Below are positions 26,872 to 36,966 of a stretch of 64,000 nucleotides of DNA, piece after piece. The translations under genes and the position numbers were made by a program. The DNA comes from Novosphingobium sp. (GTDB lineage: Bacteria; Pseudomonadota; Alphaproteobacteria; Sphingomonadales; Sphingomonadaceae): assembly GCA_025356575.1 (NCBI GenBank), contig JANXSP010000029.1:49471-113470 (forward strand), read 5' to 3'. The notes beneath the pieces are model-generated. The model saw only the letters and a program-made list of their open reading frames with translations. It ran no database searches and had not been told where the DNA came from. Positions within the stretch are counted from its first letter, which is position 1, and each line of letters opens with the position of its first letter.

Positions 26872-28098
26872 TCAGTTGCCCCCCGTCGGAGCGACCGGAA
26901 CGGCGGCAGGATCGCGGCGCTTGATCTCGGGCAACGGGAGGTACGAATTGACCCCGGGCGCCTCGACGATGACCTTGTCGTTGTTGGACAACACGCGCTC
27001 CATCGTCTCGTAATACATTCGCCGGCGCGTGACGTCGGGCGCCAGGCGGTACTGTTCGTAAACCTTGTCGAACGCCGCGGCATCGCCCTGCGCGCGCGCG
27101 GTGAGCTGCTGTGCCCAGGCCTGCGCGTTGTTGATATCGCGCTGCGCGTTCTGCTGCGCGGCGGTCACCGCCTGGAACGCGTCGATGACCTTGGCCGGCG
27201 GATCGGCCTTCTTGATCTCGACCCCCTGGACCAGCACCCCCGAGCGATAGGCATCGAGGATCGCCTGCATCCGAATGCGCACGCGCTGTTCGACCTGGGC
27301 CCGGCCCGAGCCGCCCATGGCATCGACCAGCGGCACTTCGGCGATCGACGCACGCATCGCCGCCTCTGCAACTTCCTTGACGCTACCCGCCGGGTCCTGG
27401 AGCTGGAAGGTATAGAGCTTCAGATCCTTGATGCTCCACCGCACCAGGTACGACAGGTCGACCAGGTTCTGGTCGCTCGTCAGCATCAACTTTTCGCCGT
27501 CGGTATCGGGGATGGTGTCGCGCTTGATCGAGGTCACATCGGCGACGCTGACATCCTGGAACGGCCACGGCAAGGTGAACGAAATGCCCGGATAGATCGT
27601 GTGCGAATACGCGCCGAACGTGCTGACGATGCCCTGTTCCTTGGGCCCGATCTGGTGCGTGGTGGTTACCCCGAGCCACAGCACTACGGCCCCTGCCGCG
27701 ATCAACGGCCCCCAGCTCTTGCCGTTGGCACGGCGCGGTATCTGCGGGAATTTGCCGCCACCGCCGCCGGTCTTGCTCGGGCCGCCGGCACGCGCGCGGA
27801 AAATATCCTCGATGTTCGCGGCGCGCCGCGGCGGGGTGTCCTGGGCGGGGAGCCACGGGCTGCGCGGCGGCGGGACCGGGTCCTTGATCGGGCCTTTGCG
27901 CGCCGGTGCTTTCGGCGGCGTTTCGGAAGTGGGTTCGTCAGGTGCCCCCTCGGCCTTCCCGGGTTCACCGCCTGGGCCCGCGCCCGCGCCGTCCCCCGAG
28001 CCGTCCCCCGAGCCATCGCCCGGACCGCTGCCCCATGGACTGCGCCGCCCGGCCATTGCCAGGATTGCGCGCTCGAAGACCCCGCTGAAACTCGTCAT
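26872..28098 (-). CDS. hflK: FtsH regulator HflK
   Basis: A 408-residue SPFH partner of HflC. A long cytoplasmic tail rich in Gly, Pro and Asp precedes one helix (GPLIAAGAVVLWLGVTTTHQIGPKEQGIV) and the band-7 domain (TLPWPFQDVSVADVTSIKR, VLVQGVEIKKADPPAKVIDAFQAV). The tail contains short tandem GDGS repeats encoded by 12-bp DNA repeats, probably length-variable among strains. The start was placed at ATG 28098; the ORF-track start is a TTG two codons upstream. It is first in the hflK-hflC-degP cluster. Confidence 0.94.
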   Translation of the reverse strand: MTSFSGVFERAILAMAGRRSPWGSGPGDGSGDGSGDGAGAGPGGEPGKAEGAPDEPTSETPPKAPARKGPIKDPVPPPRSPWLPAQDTPPRRAANIEDIFRARAGGPSKTGGGGGKFPQIPRRANGKSWGPLIAAGAVVLWLGVTTTHQIGPKEQGIVSTFGAYSHTIYPGISFTLPWPFQDVSVADVTSIKRDTIPDTDGEKLMLTSDQNLVDLSYLVRWSIKDLKLYTFQLQDPAGSVKEVAEAAMRASIAEVPLVDAMGGSGRAQVEQRVRIRMQAILDAYRSGVLVQGVEIKKADPPAKVIDAFQAVTAAQQNAQRDINNAQAWAQQLTARAQGDAAAFDKVYEQYRLAPDVTRRRMYYETMERVLSNNDKVIVEAPGVNSYLPLPEIKRRDPAAVPVAPTGGN

Positions 28099-28201
28099 GA
28101 TCAAGGTTATAGGGTCGCGGACCCGACAAAAACAGTGCCCCCGCGGGGTTTTTCCTTGCTAGGGCGGCGCGGTCCCGCGGTGGGGCGATGGCGGAACGCG
28201 A

Positions 28202-29194
28202 ATGGCTAGCGACGAATCTCCCGAAACTGCCCGCCTTGCGGCGTTGCTCCCCGCCGCAGCCGCGGAGCGAATGGCCTCGTTGGCGCTGGCCGACGGCGTC
28301 ATCACGATCGTGATCGAGGTCGCCGGAATGGAGCGGATGGAGCGCGACCGGCTCGAGGTTTCGGTCAAGGCCGCGCTGCGCGGTGCCGACGGCGTGCGCG
28401 AAGTGCGCGTGGCGATGACGGCCGAAAAGAAGATCGCGCCAGCGGGCCCGCGCATCGTCGCGGTCGGTTCGGGCAAGGGCGGCGTGGGCAAGTCGACGCT
28501 TTCGGCCAACCTGGCGGTTGCCCTGGCGCGCATGGGCCGGCGCGTGGGGCTGGTCGATGCCGACATCTATGGCCCCTCGCAGCCGCGGCTCCTCGCCAAC
28601 GAGGGGATGAAGCCCGAGGGCCGCGATTCCAAGATGATCCCGGTGCCGAGCCCGTGGGGCGTTCCGGTACTGTCGATGGGCCACCTGGTCGAGCCGGGAC
28701 AGGCGATCGCATGGCGCGGGCCGATGGCAGGCAATGCACTGGGCCAGTTGATCGATGCGCACTGGGACGGGATCGACCTGCTGATCGTCGATCTTCCCCC
28801 CGGCACCGGCGATGTCCAGCTGACCATGCTCAATCGCCACAAGCCGGTCGGCGCGGTGATCGTCTCGACCCCGCAGGATCTTGCGCTGATGGACGCCATG
28901 CGCGCGCTCCAGTTGTTCGAACAGGCCGGAGTCCCGGTGATCGGGATGGTCGAGAACATGGCCGGATACGTCTGCCCGCATTGCGGCGAGGACAGCGACC
29001 CGTTCGGCAATGGCGGCGCGGAGGCTGCGGCACGGACGATGGGCGCGGATTTCCTCGGGCGCATCCCGCTCGCCGCCTCGATCCGTGCCGACAGCGATGC
29101 CGGGCGCCCCCCCGCGGCGGGCGATACCCCGGCGGGTGAAGCGTTTGCGGCGATCGCGCGCAAGATCGCGGCGTGGCTGGATACGGAAGCCTAG
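28202..29194 (+). CDS. mrp: Mrp/NBP35 family iron-sulfur carrier ATPase
   Basis: A 330-residue P-loop scaffold/carrier for Fe-S clusters. An N-terminal MIP18-like region (residues 1-75) precedes the deviant Walker A GKGGVGKST, then VDADIYGPSQPRLL and the DLPPGTGDVQLT switch. The cluster-binding cysteines are in VCPHCGE. It is divergent from hflK. The next gene, a molybdopterin enzyme, follows after three bases and may be co-transcribed; the pairing of an Fe-S carrier with a lone molybdenum hydroxylase subunit is suggestive but unproven. Confidence 0.94.
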   Translation: MASDESPETARLAALLPAAAAERMASLALADGVITIVIEVAGMERMERDRLEVSVKAALRGADGVREVRVAMTAEKKIAPAGPRIVAVGSGKGGVGKSTLSANLAVALARMGRRVGLVDADIYGPSQPRLLANEGMKPEGRDSKMIPVPSPWGVPVLSMGHLVEPGQAIAWRGPMAGNALGQLIDAHWDGIDLLIVDLPPGTGDVQLTMLNRHKPVGAVIVSTPQDLALMDAMRALQLFEQAGVPVIGMVENMAGYVCPHCGEDSDPFGNGGAEAAARTMGADFLGRIPLAASIRADSDAGRPPAAGDTPAGEAFAAIARKIAAWLDTEA

Positions 29195-29197
29195 GCG

Positions 29198-31480
29198 GTG
29201 GAGGTTACCCGGCGCGGGCTGCTGATCGGGACCGGGGCGGGCGGGGCGCTTCTCCTCGGCTATGTTCTAAGCCCGCGCGATTACGGCTTGCCGCTGGCCG
29301 CCGGGCGCGGCGAAACGGCTTTCAACGCCTGGATCAAGATCGCGCGCGACGGGGTGGTGACCGTCGCGGTGCCGCAGTGCGAGATGGGCCAGGGCGTGAC
29401 CACGTTGCTCCCGCAAATCGTCGCGCACGAACTGGGCGCGGACTGGCGCCAGATCGCGGTCGAGCCCGCCGCGGCGAGCGGAGCCTATGCCAATACCGCG
29501 CTGGCGGCGAAGTGGTCGGCGCTGTGGATGCCGGCATTCTCCGCGCTCGCCGCCGCGCCCGATGCGCTGCTGGCCCGGCGCTGGGCGCAAAGCGAAGCGT
29601 TCGATGCCACCGCCGACGGGACCACGCTGGCGGCGTACGAAGCCCCGGCCCGCGCTGCTGCTGCCGGCGCCCGCGCGCTGCTGGCGATGGCCGCCGCGGA
29701 CCGTTGGGGGATCGCCTGGGAAGAATGCGAGGCGAAAGAAGGGTTCATCGTCCACGGTGCGCAGCGCCTGCGCTTCGGCGAACTCGCCGCGCGGGCTGCG
29801 CGCTTTACCCCGCCGTCGCCCCCCGTGCTGCTGCCCGCGCCACTTTCCGAAAGCGCGCGCGATGTTGTGGTCGAGGCGCCGCTGCGCTTTCCGCGGCTCG
29901 ATCTCCCCGCCAAGGCCGATGGCAGCGCGCAGTTCGCGGGCGATGTCCGCTTGCCCGGGATGGTTTTCGCCGCGATCCGCCACGCCCCGCTGGGCCGCGC
30001 GCGCCTGACGCATCACGATGCCGCCGCGGCCAAAGCCGTGCCCGGGTTCCTGCAGGCGGTGACCGGCGCGGACTGGCTCGCCGCGACCGCCACCGACGGC
30101 TGGGCCGCCGAGCGGGCGCTGGCGGCGATGGCGCCGCGCTTTCACGCCGAGAACGTCCCCGATAGCGCGCGCATCGCCGCCGCGCTCGACAGCGCGCTCC
30201 ACCGCGGCAGCGCGGTGCGGGTGGCCGCGATCGGCGACCCCGACCCGGTGATCGCGGACAAGCCCGACCTGGCCGTGCGCTACGCGGTTGCCCCCGCGCT
30301 CCATGCCGCGATCGAGACCGCAAGCGCTGCGGCGCGGTTCGCGAACGGCCGGCTCGAACTGTGGCTGGCGAGCCAGGCGCCCGAGGCGGCGCGGCGCGCG
30401 GTGGCCGCCGCGCTCGGGCTCGGGCTGCGCGATGTCGTGCTCTATCCGTGTCTCGCCGGGGGCAGCTTCGACTTGCGCCTCGAGCACCGCCACGCGGTCG
30501 AGGCGGCGCTGATCGCCCGCGCGTTACGCCGCCCGGTGAGCCTGGTCTATTCGCGCTGGCAGGAGCAGTTGACCGCGCTGCCGCGGACCCCGGTGCAGGC
30601 CGTGCTTGCCGCCGCCACGGCAAGGTCGGGCGAGATCGCGGCGTGGCGCGCGCGGCTCGCGCTGCCCGCGACCGCGCGCGAGTTCGGCAAGCGTCTGTTC
30701 GGCGGTGAGGACGCGCAAGCCGCGCTTGGCGCCACCGATCAGGCCGATGCGCTGGCGGTCGAGGGCGCGCTGCCGCCCTACGCCATTGCCCACCGGGCGG
30801 TCGACTATGTCGCTACCGGAATTGCGCTTCCGACCGGGCGCCTGCGCGGAAACGCCCACGGCTACACCGCGTTCTTCACCGAGAGTTTCGTCGACGAACT
30901 GGCCCACCGCGCCAAGCGTGAGCCGCTGTCGTACCGCATGGAAATGCTCGGCTCCGACTTGCGCCTGGCCCAGTGCCTCCAGCGCGCCGCCGCGCTCGGC
31001 GAATGGGACGGCGGCGGCGGGGGGAGCGGGCAGGGGATCGCCTGCCACGCGATGGGCGGCATAGACGCGGGTCAGTCTAGCGGCGGCGGGCGCATCGCCT
31101 GCGTCGCGGTGGCGCGGCGCGACGCCGGCGGCGTCCGGGTCGACCGGCTGAGCGCGGCGGTCGACATCGGGCGCATCGTCAACCTCGATATCGCGCGCCA
31201 GCAGATCGAGGGCGGGCTGGTGTTCGGGCTCGGGCTCGCGCTCGGCGCGGCGACGCGCTATCGCCGGGGCGAGCCGGTGACCGCGCGGCTCGGCGCGATG
31301 AGCCTGCCGCGGCTCGCCGATTGCCCGCGGATCGAGGTCGAGTTCATCGAGAGCGGGGGCGATCCGTTCGATCCGGGCGAACTTGGGGTGGCGGTGGTCG
31401 CTCCGGCAGTGGCCAACGCGCTGTTTTCGGCAACGGGCTTGCGCTTTCGCAGCCTGCCCTTCAACGCGCTGGCGACATGA
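29198..31480 (+). CDS. Xanthine dehydrogenase-family molybdopterin subunit, Tat-exported (GTG start)
   Basis: A 760-residue molybdopterin-binding large subunit of the isoquinoline 1-oxidoreductase beta / aldehyde dehydrogenase type. The N-terminus VTRRGLLIGTGAGGALLLGY is a twin-arginine signal. Cofactor-loop motifs include VPQCEMGQGVTTLLPQ, ANTALAAKW, RGNAHGYTAFFTESFVDELAH and the C-terminal VDIGRIVNLDIARQQIEGGLVFGLG with the catalytic Glu (ELGVAVVAPAVANALF region). The start is GTG three bases after mrp. Normally such enzymes have an adjacent small 2Fe-2S subunit and often a c-type cytochrome; neither is here. Substrate unknown. Confidence 0.85.
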   Translation: MEVTRRGLLIGTGAGGALLLGYVLSPRDYGLPLAAGRGETAFNAWIKIARDGVVTVAVPQCEMGQGVTTLLPQIVAHELGADWRQIAVEPAAASGAYANTALAAKWSALWMPAFSALAAAPDALLARRWAQSEAFDATADGTTLAAYEAPARAAAAGARALLAMAAADRWGIAWEECEAKEGFIVHGAQRLRFGELAARAARFTPPSPPVLLPAPLSESARDVVVEAPLRFPRLDLPAKADGSAQFAGDVRLPGMVFAAIRHAPLGRARLTHHDAAAAKAVPGFLQAVTGADWLAATATDGWAAERALAAMAPRFHAENVPDSARIAAALDSALHRGSAVRVAAIGDPDPVIADKPDLAVRYAVAPALHAAIETASAAARFANGRLELWLASQAPEAARRAVAAALGLGLRDVVLYPCLAGGSFDLRLEHRHAVEAALIARALRRPVSLVYSRWQEQLTALPRTPVQAVLAAATARSGEIAAWRARLALPATAREFGKRLFGGEDAQAALGATDQADALAVEGALPPYAIAHRAVDYVATGIALPTGRLRGNAHGYTAFFTESFVDELAHRAKREPLSYRMEMLGSDLRLAQCLQRAAALGEWDGGGGGSGQGIACHAMGGIDAGQSSGGGRIACVAVARRDAGGVRVDRLSAAVDIGRIVNLDIARQQIEGGLVFGLGLALGAATRYRRGEPVTARLGAMSLPRLADCPRIEVEFIESGGDPFDPGELGVAVVAPAVANALFSATGLRFRSLPFNALAT

Positions 31481-32496
31481 CCCCGCCCCCCGATCACCCG
31501 AAGATTCCCGCGCCGAAAATCGGCGTGCTCCTGGTCAATCTCGGAACTCCCGATGCGCCGACGCCGCGCGCGGTGCGGCGCTACCTGGCCGAGTTCCTCT
31601 CTGACAAGCGCGTCGTCGAGCTGCCCGCGATCCTGTGGCAGCCGATCCTGCGCGGCGCGGTGCTGACAACGCGGCCGAAAAAATCGGCGCATGCCTATGC
31701 CCAGGTGTGGGACGCCGAGCACGGCTCGCCGCTCGCCGCCATCACCGCGCGCCAGGCGCGCGACCTGCAGGAGCGGCTGGGGCAGGGCGTCAGGGTGGCG
31801 TACGCGATGCGCTATGGTTCGCCCGCGCTCGGCGCCGAGTTCGCGGCGCTCAAGGATGCTGGGTGCGAGCGGATCCTGTTCGCCCCGCTCTATCCGCAGT
31901 ATTCGGGCGCGACGACTGCGACCGCGATCGATGCTTTGGGCGTCGCGCTGGCGAAAATGCGCTGGCAGCCCGCGGTGCGGACGCTGCCGCCATATTACGA
32001 CGACCCGCTCCACATCGCCGCGCTCCACGCCGATCTGGCGGCGCAGATCGCCGCGCTTGCATTCGTCCCCGAGGCGCTGCTGCTCAGCTTCCACGGGATG
32101 CCCCAGCGCACCCTGACGCTGGGCGATCCGTACCATTGCCATTGCCGCAAGACCGCGCGGCTGCTCGGCGAGGCGCTTGCGGCAAGTCACCCGGCGCTGC
32201 GGGTCGAGACCAGCTTTCAGTCTCGCTTCGGGCGGGCCAAATGGCTCGAGCCTTCGACCGAGGACACGCTGCGCGCCGAGGCCGCGCGCGGCACCCGGCG
32301 CCTGGCGATCGCCGCGCCGGGGTTTTCCGCCGATTGCCTCGAAACGCGCGAGGAACTGGCGATCCGCGGGCGTGAATTGTTCATCGCCGGCGGCGGGACC
32401 GACTTCGCCACGCTCGATTGCCTCAACGATGGCCCTGCGGGAATGGCGATGCTCGAGGCACTGGTCCGCCGCGAACTGGCGGGCTGGATTTCGTAG
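31477..32496 (+). CDS. hemH: Ferrochelatase
   Basis: A 339-residue ferrochelatase inserting Fe(II) into protoporphyrin IX, the last step of haem synthesis. Recognised by GVLLVNLGTPDAPTPRAVRRYLAEFLSD, FAPLYPQYSGATTAT, the catalytic His in LLSFHGMPQRT, and ETSFQSRFGRAKWLEPSTEDTL. Cysteines at YHCHCRKTA and DCLNDG may relate to the [2Fe-2S] cluster known in some alphaproteobacterial ferrochelatases; this is inference. The start overlaps the stop of the preceding gene (ATGA), so the haem enzyme is coupled to the molybdenum enzyme. The haem-dependent cytochrome P450 follows 43 bases later. Confidence 0.95.
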   Translation: MTPPPDHPKIPAPKIGVLLVNLGTPDAPTPRAVRRYLAEFLSDKRVVELPAILWQPILRGAVLTTRPKKSAHAYAQVWDAEHGSPLAAITARQARDLQERLGQGVRVAYAMRYGSPALGAEFAALKDAGCERILFAPLYPQYSGATTATAIDALGVALAKMRWQPAVRTLPPYYDDPLHIAALHADLAAQIAALAFVPEALLLSFHGMPQRTLTLGDPYHCHCRKTARLLGEALAASHPALRVETSFQSRFGRAKWLEPSTEDTLRAEAARGTRRLAIAAPGFSADCLETREELAIRGRELFIAGGGTDFATLDCLNDGPAGMAMLEALVRRELAGWIS

Positions 32497-32539
32497 GCGT
32501 AGCTGCTTACATCAGGGTAAGTAACGAGGAATCGACAGC

Positions 32540-33940
32540 ATGGCTACGCTTGCTCCCACCCCGCCCGCCGCCAAGGACGCGGCGCCGTCTGCCTTCACCC
32601 ACTGGTCGCAGCCCGCTCCCAAGGGCGCGATCGATCATATCCCGGGTGAGGACGGCTGGCCCGTGGTCGGAACCACGCTCAAGGTCCTCGCCGACCCGGT
32701 CGGCTACGGCAACCGGATGCGCGCCAAGTACGGCAAGGTCTTCCGCACCAACAGCTTCGGCGGGCGCGGGGTCCAGCTGGTCGGAGCCGACGCCAACGAG
32801 CTCGTGTTGTTCGACCGGCAGAAGATCTTCAGCTCCGAACAAGGGTGGATGCCAGTGCTTCACCGCCTGTTCCCGCGTGGGCTGATGCTTCTCGATTTCG
32901 AACATCACCGCGCCGATCGCCGCGCGCTGTCGATCGCGTTCAAGCCCGAGCCGATGCGTCACTACGCCGACGCGCTCAACCGCGGGATCGCCGATCAGGT
33001 GGCGACGTGGTCGGGCAAGTCGATGACCTTCTACCCCGCGATCAAGGCACTCACGCTCGACCTGGCGGCCGACAGTTTCCTCGGCATCCCGTGGGGGCCC
33101 GAGGCGGACAAGATCAACACCGCGTTCGTCGATACCGTCCAGGCGTCGGTCGGCGTCGTCCGCGTGCCGCTCCCCGGCACCGCGATGGGCCGCGGCGTGG
33201 CCGGACGCAAATACCTGGTCGATCTGTTCACGCGTGAGACTATCCGCCGGCGCAAGGAAGGCGGCGGGCAGGACATGTTCAGCCAGTTCGCCACCGCGAC
33301 AAGGGAGGACGGCAGCCTGCTCCCGGTCGACGAGGTGGTCGATCACATGATCTTCCTGATGATGGCGGCGCACGATACCATTACCAGCTCGGCCAGTTCG
33401 CTGGTCTGGCTGCTCGCCAAGAACCCCGAATGGCAGGAGAAGCTCCGCGCCGAGGCACTGGCGGTCACGGGCGGTGCCGGACGCGCCGTGGCGTACGAGG
33501 ATCTCGGTAAACTCGAGTTGACCGAGATGGCGTTCAAGGAAGCACTGCGGCTGATCCCGCCGGTGCCCTCGACCCCGCGCCGTGCGCTCAAGGATTTCGA
33601 GTTCGGGGGCTATACGATTCCCGCGGGCACGCAGGTCGGGATCAGCGCCTCTGCGGTCCACAAGATGGCCGAGCACTGGCCCGATCCCGAGCGGTTCGAT
33701 CCGTTGCGCTTTACCGCCGAAGAGACCGCCAAGCGCCACAAATATGCCTGGGTCCCGTTCGGCGGCGGCGCGCACATGTGCCTTGGGCTGCACTTCGCCT
33801 ATATGCAGATCAAGATCCTGATGGTGCAGATCCTGACGCGTTATCAGATCGAGATCGAGCCAGGCTACAGCCCCAAATGGCAGGCGTTTCCGATTCCCAA
33901 GCCGGCGGACGGGCTAAAGGTGACGTTCCGCCCGGTTTAG
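32540..33940 (+). CDS. Cytochrome P450
   Basis: A 466-residue soluble P450. The I-helix oxygen-binding region is MMAAHDTITSS, the K-helix ExxR is in KEALRLIPPVP, and the haem-ligand Cys is in FGGGAHMCLGLHFA. Overall similarity is to the CYP51/CYP26-like bacterial groups that act on sterols, terpenoids or fatty acids. GAGGA precedes the start by 9 bases. No ferredoxin or ferredoxin reductase gene is adjacent, so its redox partner must be elsewhere. Substrate cannot be deduced. Confidence 0.92.
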   Translation: MATLAPTPPAAKDAAPSAFTHWSQPAPKGAIDHIPGEDGWPVVGTTLKVLADPVGYGNRMRAKYGKVFRTNSFGGRGVQLVGADANELVLFDRQKIFSSEQGWMPVLHRLFPRGLMLLDFEHHRADRRALSIAFKPEPMRHYADALNRGIADQVATWSGKSMTFYPAIKALTLDLAADSFLGIPWGPEADKINTAFVDTVQASVGVVRVPLPGTAMGRGVAGRKYLVDLFTRETIRRRKEGGGQDMFSQFATATREDGSLLPVDEVVDHMIFLMMAAHDTITSSASSLVWLLAKNPEWQEKLRAEALAVTGGAGRAVAYEDLGKLELTEMAFKEALRLIPPVPSTPRRALKDFEFGGYTIPAGTQVGISASAVHKMAEHWPDPERFDPLRFTAEETAKRHKYAWVPFGGGAHMCLGLHFAYMQIKILMVQILTRYQIEIEPGYSPKWQAFPIPKPADGLKVTFRPV

Positions 33941-33961
33941 GGTTGCGCGCCGACGCCTGAT

Positions 33962-33981
33962 GCCCCCGCCTTCGCGGGGGC
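33962..33981. terminator. GC-rich hairpin downstream of the P450 gene
   Basis: A perfect 8-bp stem (GCCCCCGC / GCGGGGGC) with the tetraloop CTTC starts 22 bases after the P450 stop. An A-run (AAAAAAA) follows about 17 bases later, not a T-run, so it is not a textbook intrinsic terminator on the plus strand. Hairpins of this exact style recur between genes in sphingomonads, so it may be a REP-like unit, a terminator, or both. Confidence 0.5.
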
Positions 33982-34046
33982 GCCTGCTCTGTCGAAAAAA
34001 ATATGCGTCCCCGCGCAGGGCGGGACTCGTGCCGCCATCCGCAACA

Positions 34047-34208
34047 CTAGAAATCCACCGCCACGCCCTTTCGCTCCCAGTCGCCGAAACGCGTCGGGTC
34101 GAGCGGATCGGCGGGCGGCGCCACGGGTTCGGGCCTGGGTGCGGGCGCGTTCGACCAGTGCGCGGGCTTGACGAACGTCTCGGGCCGGGTGGTCGCGCGC
34201 TGGGTCAT
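34047..34208 (-). CDS. DUF1674 (SDHAF4-like) small protein
   Basis: A 53-residue protein ending in the conserved DUF1674 signature PLDPTRFGDWERKGVAVDF. The mitochondrial relative SDHAF4 assists succinate dehydrogenase flavoprotein assembly, so a similar role is plausible. The N-terminus is Pro-rich (HWSNAPAPRPEP). Start uncertain: ATG at 34208 (MTQRATTRP) is used; ATG at 34220 or TTG at 34244 are alternatives and none has a good ribosome-binding site. It is divergent from rsmB, its usual neighbour in alphaproteobacteria. Confidence 0.85.
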   Translation of the reverse strand: MTQRATTRPETFVKPAHWSNAPAPRPEPVAPPADPLDPTRFGDWERKGVAVDF

Positions 34209-34263
34209 GCTGGCGAACATGGGGCGGGTGGCGGCGCGATGCAATCCGGCCTAGGGCGCCGCG

Positions 34264-35493
34264 ATGGATATTCCCGGCCTCCCCGCGCGCCGTGCCGCGC
34301 TGCGCCTCATCGATGCCGTGCTCCACCGCGGCGAGACGCTCGACCAGGCGGGACCCGGCGCGCTCCAGGGCATCCGCGGCGATGCCGACCGCGCGCTGGC
34401 GCGGGCGATCGCGGGCGAAGCGCTGCGCTGGCTGATCGATCTCGACGCATTGATCGACAGCGCGACCAATCAGATCCTCCCCCCCGATGCCAAGCCGCGC
34501 AGCGTGTTGCGGCTGATGCTGGCCCAGTGGCTGCGGCTCGGCACCCCGCCGCACGCGGTGGTCGCGACCGCGCTGCCGCTGCTGATCGGCGGCCCGCGGC
34601 GGCTCGCCCACGGGGTGTTCGGCGCGCTTGTCCGCCGCGATGTCAAGCTGCTCCCCGCGCCGACCTTGCCCGCTGCGGTGGCGGAGCGGTGGGGCGAGCG
34701 TGCCCCCGCGATCGCCGCGGCGCTGGCCTCGCCGCCGCCGCTCGACCTCACGCTCAAGGATCCCGCGGCGACCGAGGAATGGGCGCAGCGGCTCGGCGGA
34801 ACCTCGCTGATGCCCGGGCATGTCCGGCTGGCGCGCGGGCTGGCGGTGGACAAGCTCGAGGGCTTCAGCGACGGCGCGTGGTGGGTCCAGGACCTCGCCG
34901 CGAGCCTGCCCGCGCGGTTGTTAGGTCAGGGTGAGGGCCGCCGCGCACTCGACCTGTGCGCGGCGCCCGGCGGCAAGACGATGCAGCTTGCTGCGGCGGG
35001 GTGGGCGGTGACCGCGCTCGACACCAGCACCAAGCGGCTCCAGCGGATGCGCAAGAATCTGCACCGCACCGGGCTCGCCGCCGAGATCGTCCAGGAGGAC
35101 GTGCGCCGGTTCGAGCCGCCCGCGCTTTACGACGCGGTCCTCCTCGATGCGCCGTGCAGCGCCACGGGCACCTGCCGCCGCCACCCCGACGTGCTCCACC
35201 GCACCGGTCCGCGGCTGATCGCCGAAATGGCCGAAATCCAGGCGATGTTGCTGGCGCAAGCCGCGACCTGGCTCGCCCCGGGCGGGCGGCTGGTCTACGC
35301 GGTCTGCTCGCTCGAACGCGCGGAAGGCGAGGCCCAAGCCGAGGCGCTGACATTGGCGCGCGACCCGGTGCTGGCGAGCGAACTCCCCGCCGGGATCGTG
35401 CCCACGACCGAAGGCTGGCTGCGCACCGATCCGGCGATGCTGGCGGAAGCGGGCGGGCTCGACGGGTTTTTCGTCGCGCGGTGGAAAGCCTAG
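34264..35493 (+). CDS. rsmB: 16S rRNA cytosine methyltransferase RsmB-like
   Basis: A 409-residue RNA m5C methyltransferase of the Sun/RsmB family. An N-terminal NusB-like helical domain (residues about 1-140, AVLHRGETLDQA to FGALVRRDVKLL) is fused to a Rossmann catalytic domain with SAM motif LDLCAAPGGKTMQL. Catalytic cysteines are in DAPCSATGTCRRHPD and YAVCSLERAEGE. No ribosome-binding site is obvious at the chosen ATG. Its stop overlaps that of the convergent msrA in a CTAG palindrome. Confidence 0.93.
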   Translation: MDIPGLPARRAALRLIDAVLHRGETLDQAGPGALQGIRGDADRALARAIAGEALRWLIDLDALIDSATNQILPPDAKPRSVLRLMLAQWLRLGTPPHAVVATALPLLIGGPRRLAHGVFGALVRRDVKLLPAPTLPAAVAERWGERAPAIAAALASPPPLDLTLKDPAATEEWAQRLGGTSLMPGHVRLARGLAVDKLEGFSDGAWWVQDLAASLPARLLGQGEGRRALDLCAAPGGKTMQLAAAGWAVTALDTSTKRLQRMRKNLHRTGLAAEIVQEDVRRFEPPALYDAVLLDAPCSATGTCRRHPDVLHRTGPRLIAEMAEIQAMLLAQAATWLAPGGRLVYAVCSLERAEGEAQAEALTLARDPVLASELPAGIVPTTEGWLRTDPAMLAEAGGLDGFFVARWKA

Positions 35494-36020
35494 GCCTTGA
35501 CCCGCGCCGCGAAGCTCTTGCGCAGCTTGGCCAGCTTGGGCGGGATCACCGCCTGGCAATAGGGGCTGCGCTGGCCGTCGTTTTCCCAGTATTCCTGGTG
35601 GTAATCTTCGGCCGGGTACCATTCCGCCGGGCCTTCGATCGTGGTCACGGCGCGCTGGCCGGGGTGCTCGTCGTTCCACCGCGCGATTGCGCCCTCCGCC
35701 TCGCTGCGCTGGGCATCGTCGAGCGGAAAGATCGCCGAGCGGTACTGCGTCCCGACATCGCCGCCCTGGCGGTTGAGCGTGGTCGGATCGTGCGTCCCCA
35801 TGAATACGTCGAGCAGGTCGCCGTAGCTGAGCGCATCGGCATCGAAGGTCACCCGGATCGCTTCGGCATGGCCCGTGCTACCCGAGCATACCGCCTTGTA
35901 GGTCGGGTTCGCGCCCGCGCCGCCGATATAGCCGCTTTCCACGCCGCTCACCCCGATCACGTCGCGGAACACCGCTTCGGTGCACCAGAAACATCCGCCC
36001 GCGACTATTGCCTGTGCCAT
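35490..36020 (-). CDS. msrA: Peptide-methionine (S)-S-oxide reductase MsrA
   Basis: A 176-residue methionine-S-sulfoxide reductase. The catalytic motif GGCFWCTEAVF lies at the N-terminus, followed by GVSGVESGYIGG, NPTYKAVCSGSTGHAEA, and DPTTLNRQGGDVGTQYRSAIF. The start is one of two adjacent ATGs; the second (36020) is better spaced from GGAG. It complements msrB at 19467. It lies divergent from the N-carbamoylputrescine amidase gene. Confidence 0.95.
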   Translation of the reverse strand: MAQAIVAGGCFWCTEAVFRDVIGVSGVESGYIGGAGANPTYKAVCSGSTGHAEAIRVTFDADALSYGDLLDVFMGTHDPTTLNRQGGDVGTQYRSAIFPLDDAQRSEAEGAIARWNDEHPGQRAVTTIEGPAEWYPAEDYHQEYWENDGQRSPYCQAVIPPKLAKLRKSFAARVKA

Positions 36021-36114
36021 CATTGCTCCTTCGGATCGCGTTTGAGCCGCCAAGATAGGGAGCATGTCCGCAGCGGCAATGGACTTAACACCGCAGGCGA
36101 AATAGATCGCGCGC

Positions 36115-36949
<835 letters not shown>

Positions 36950-36966
<17 letters not shown>

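Noticed and set aside
26872-28098. HflK tail repeat as a mobile or regulatory repeat
   Set aside because: It is a short in-frame Gly-Asp-Gly-Ser expansion, typical for disordered HflK tails.
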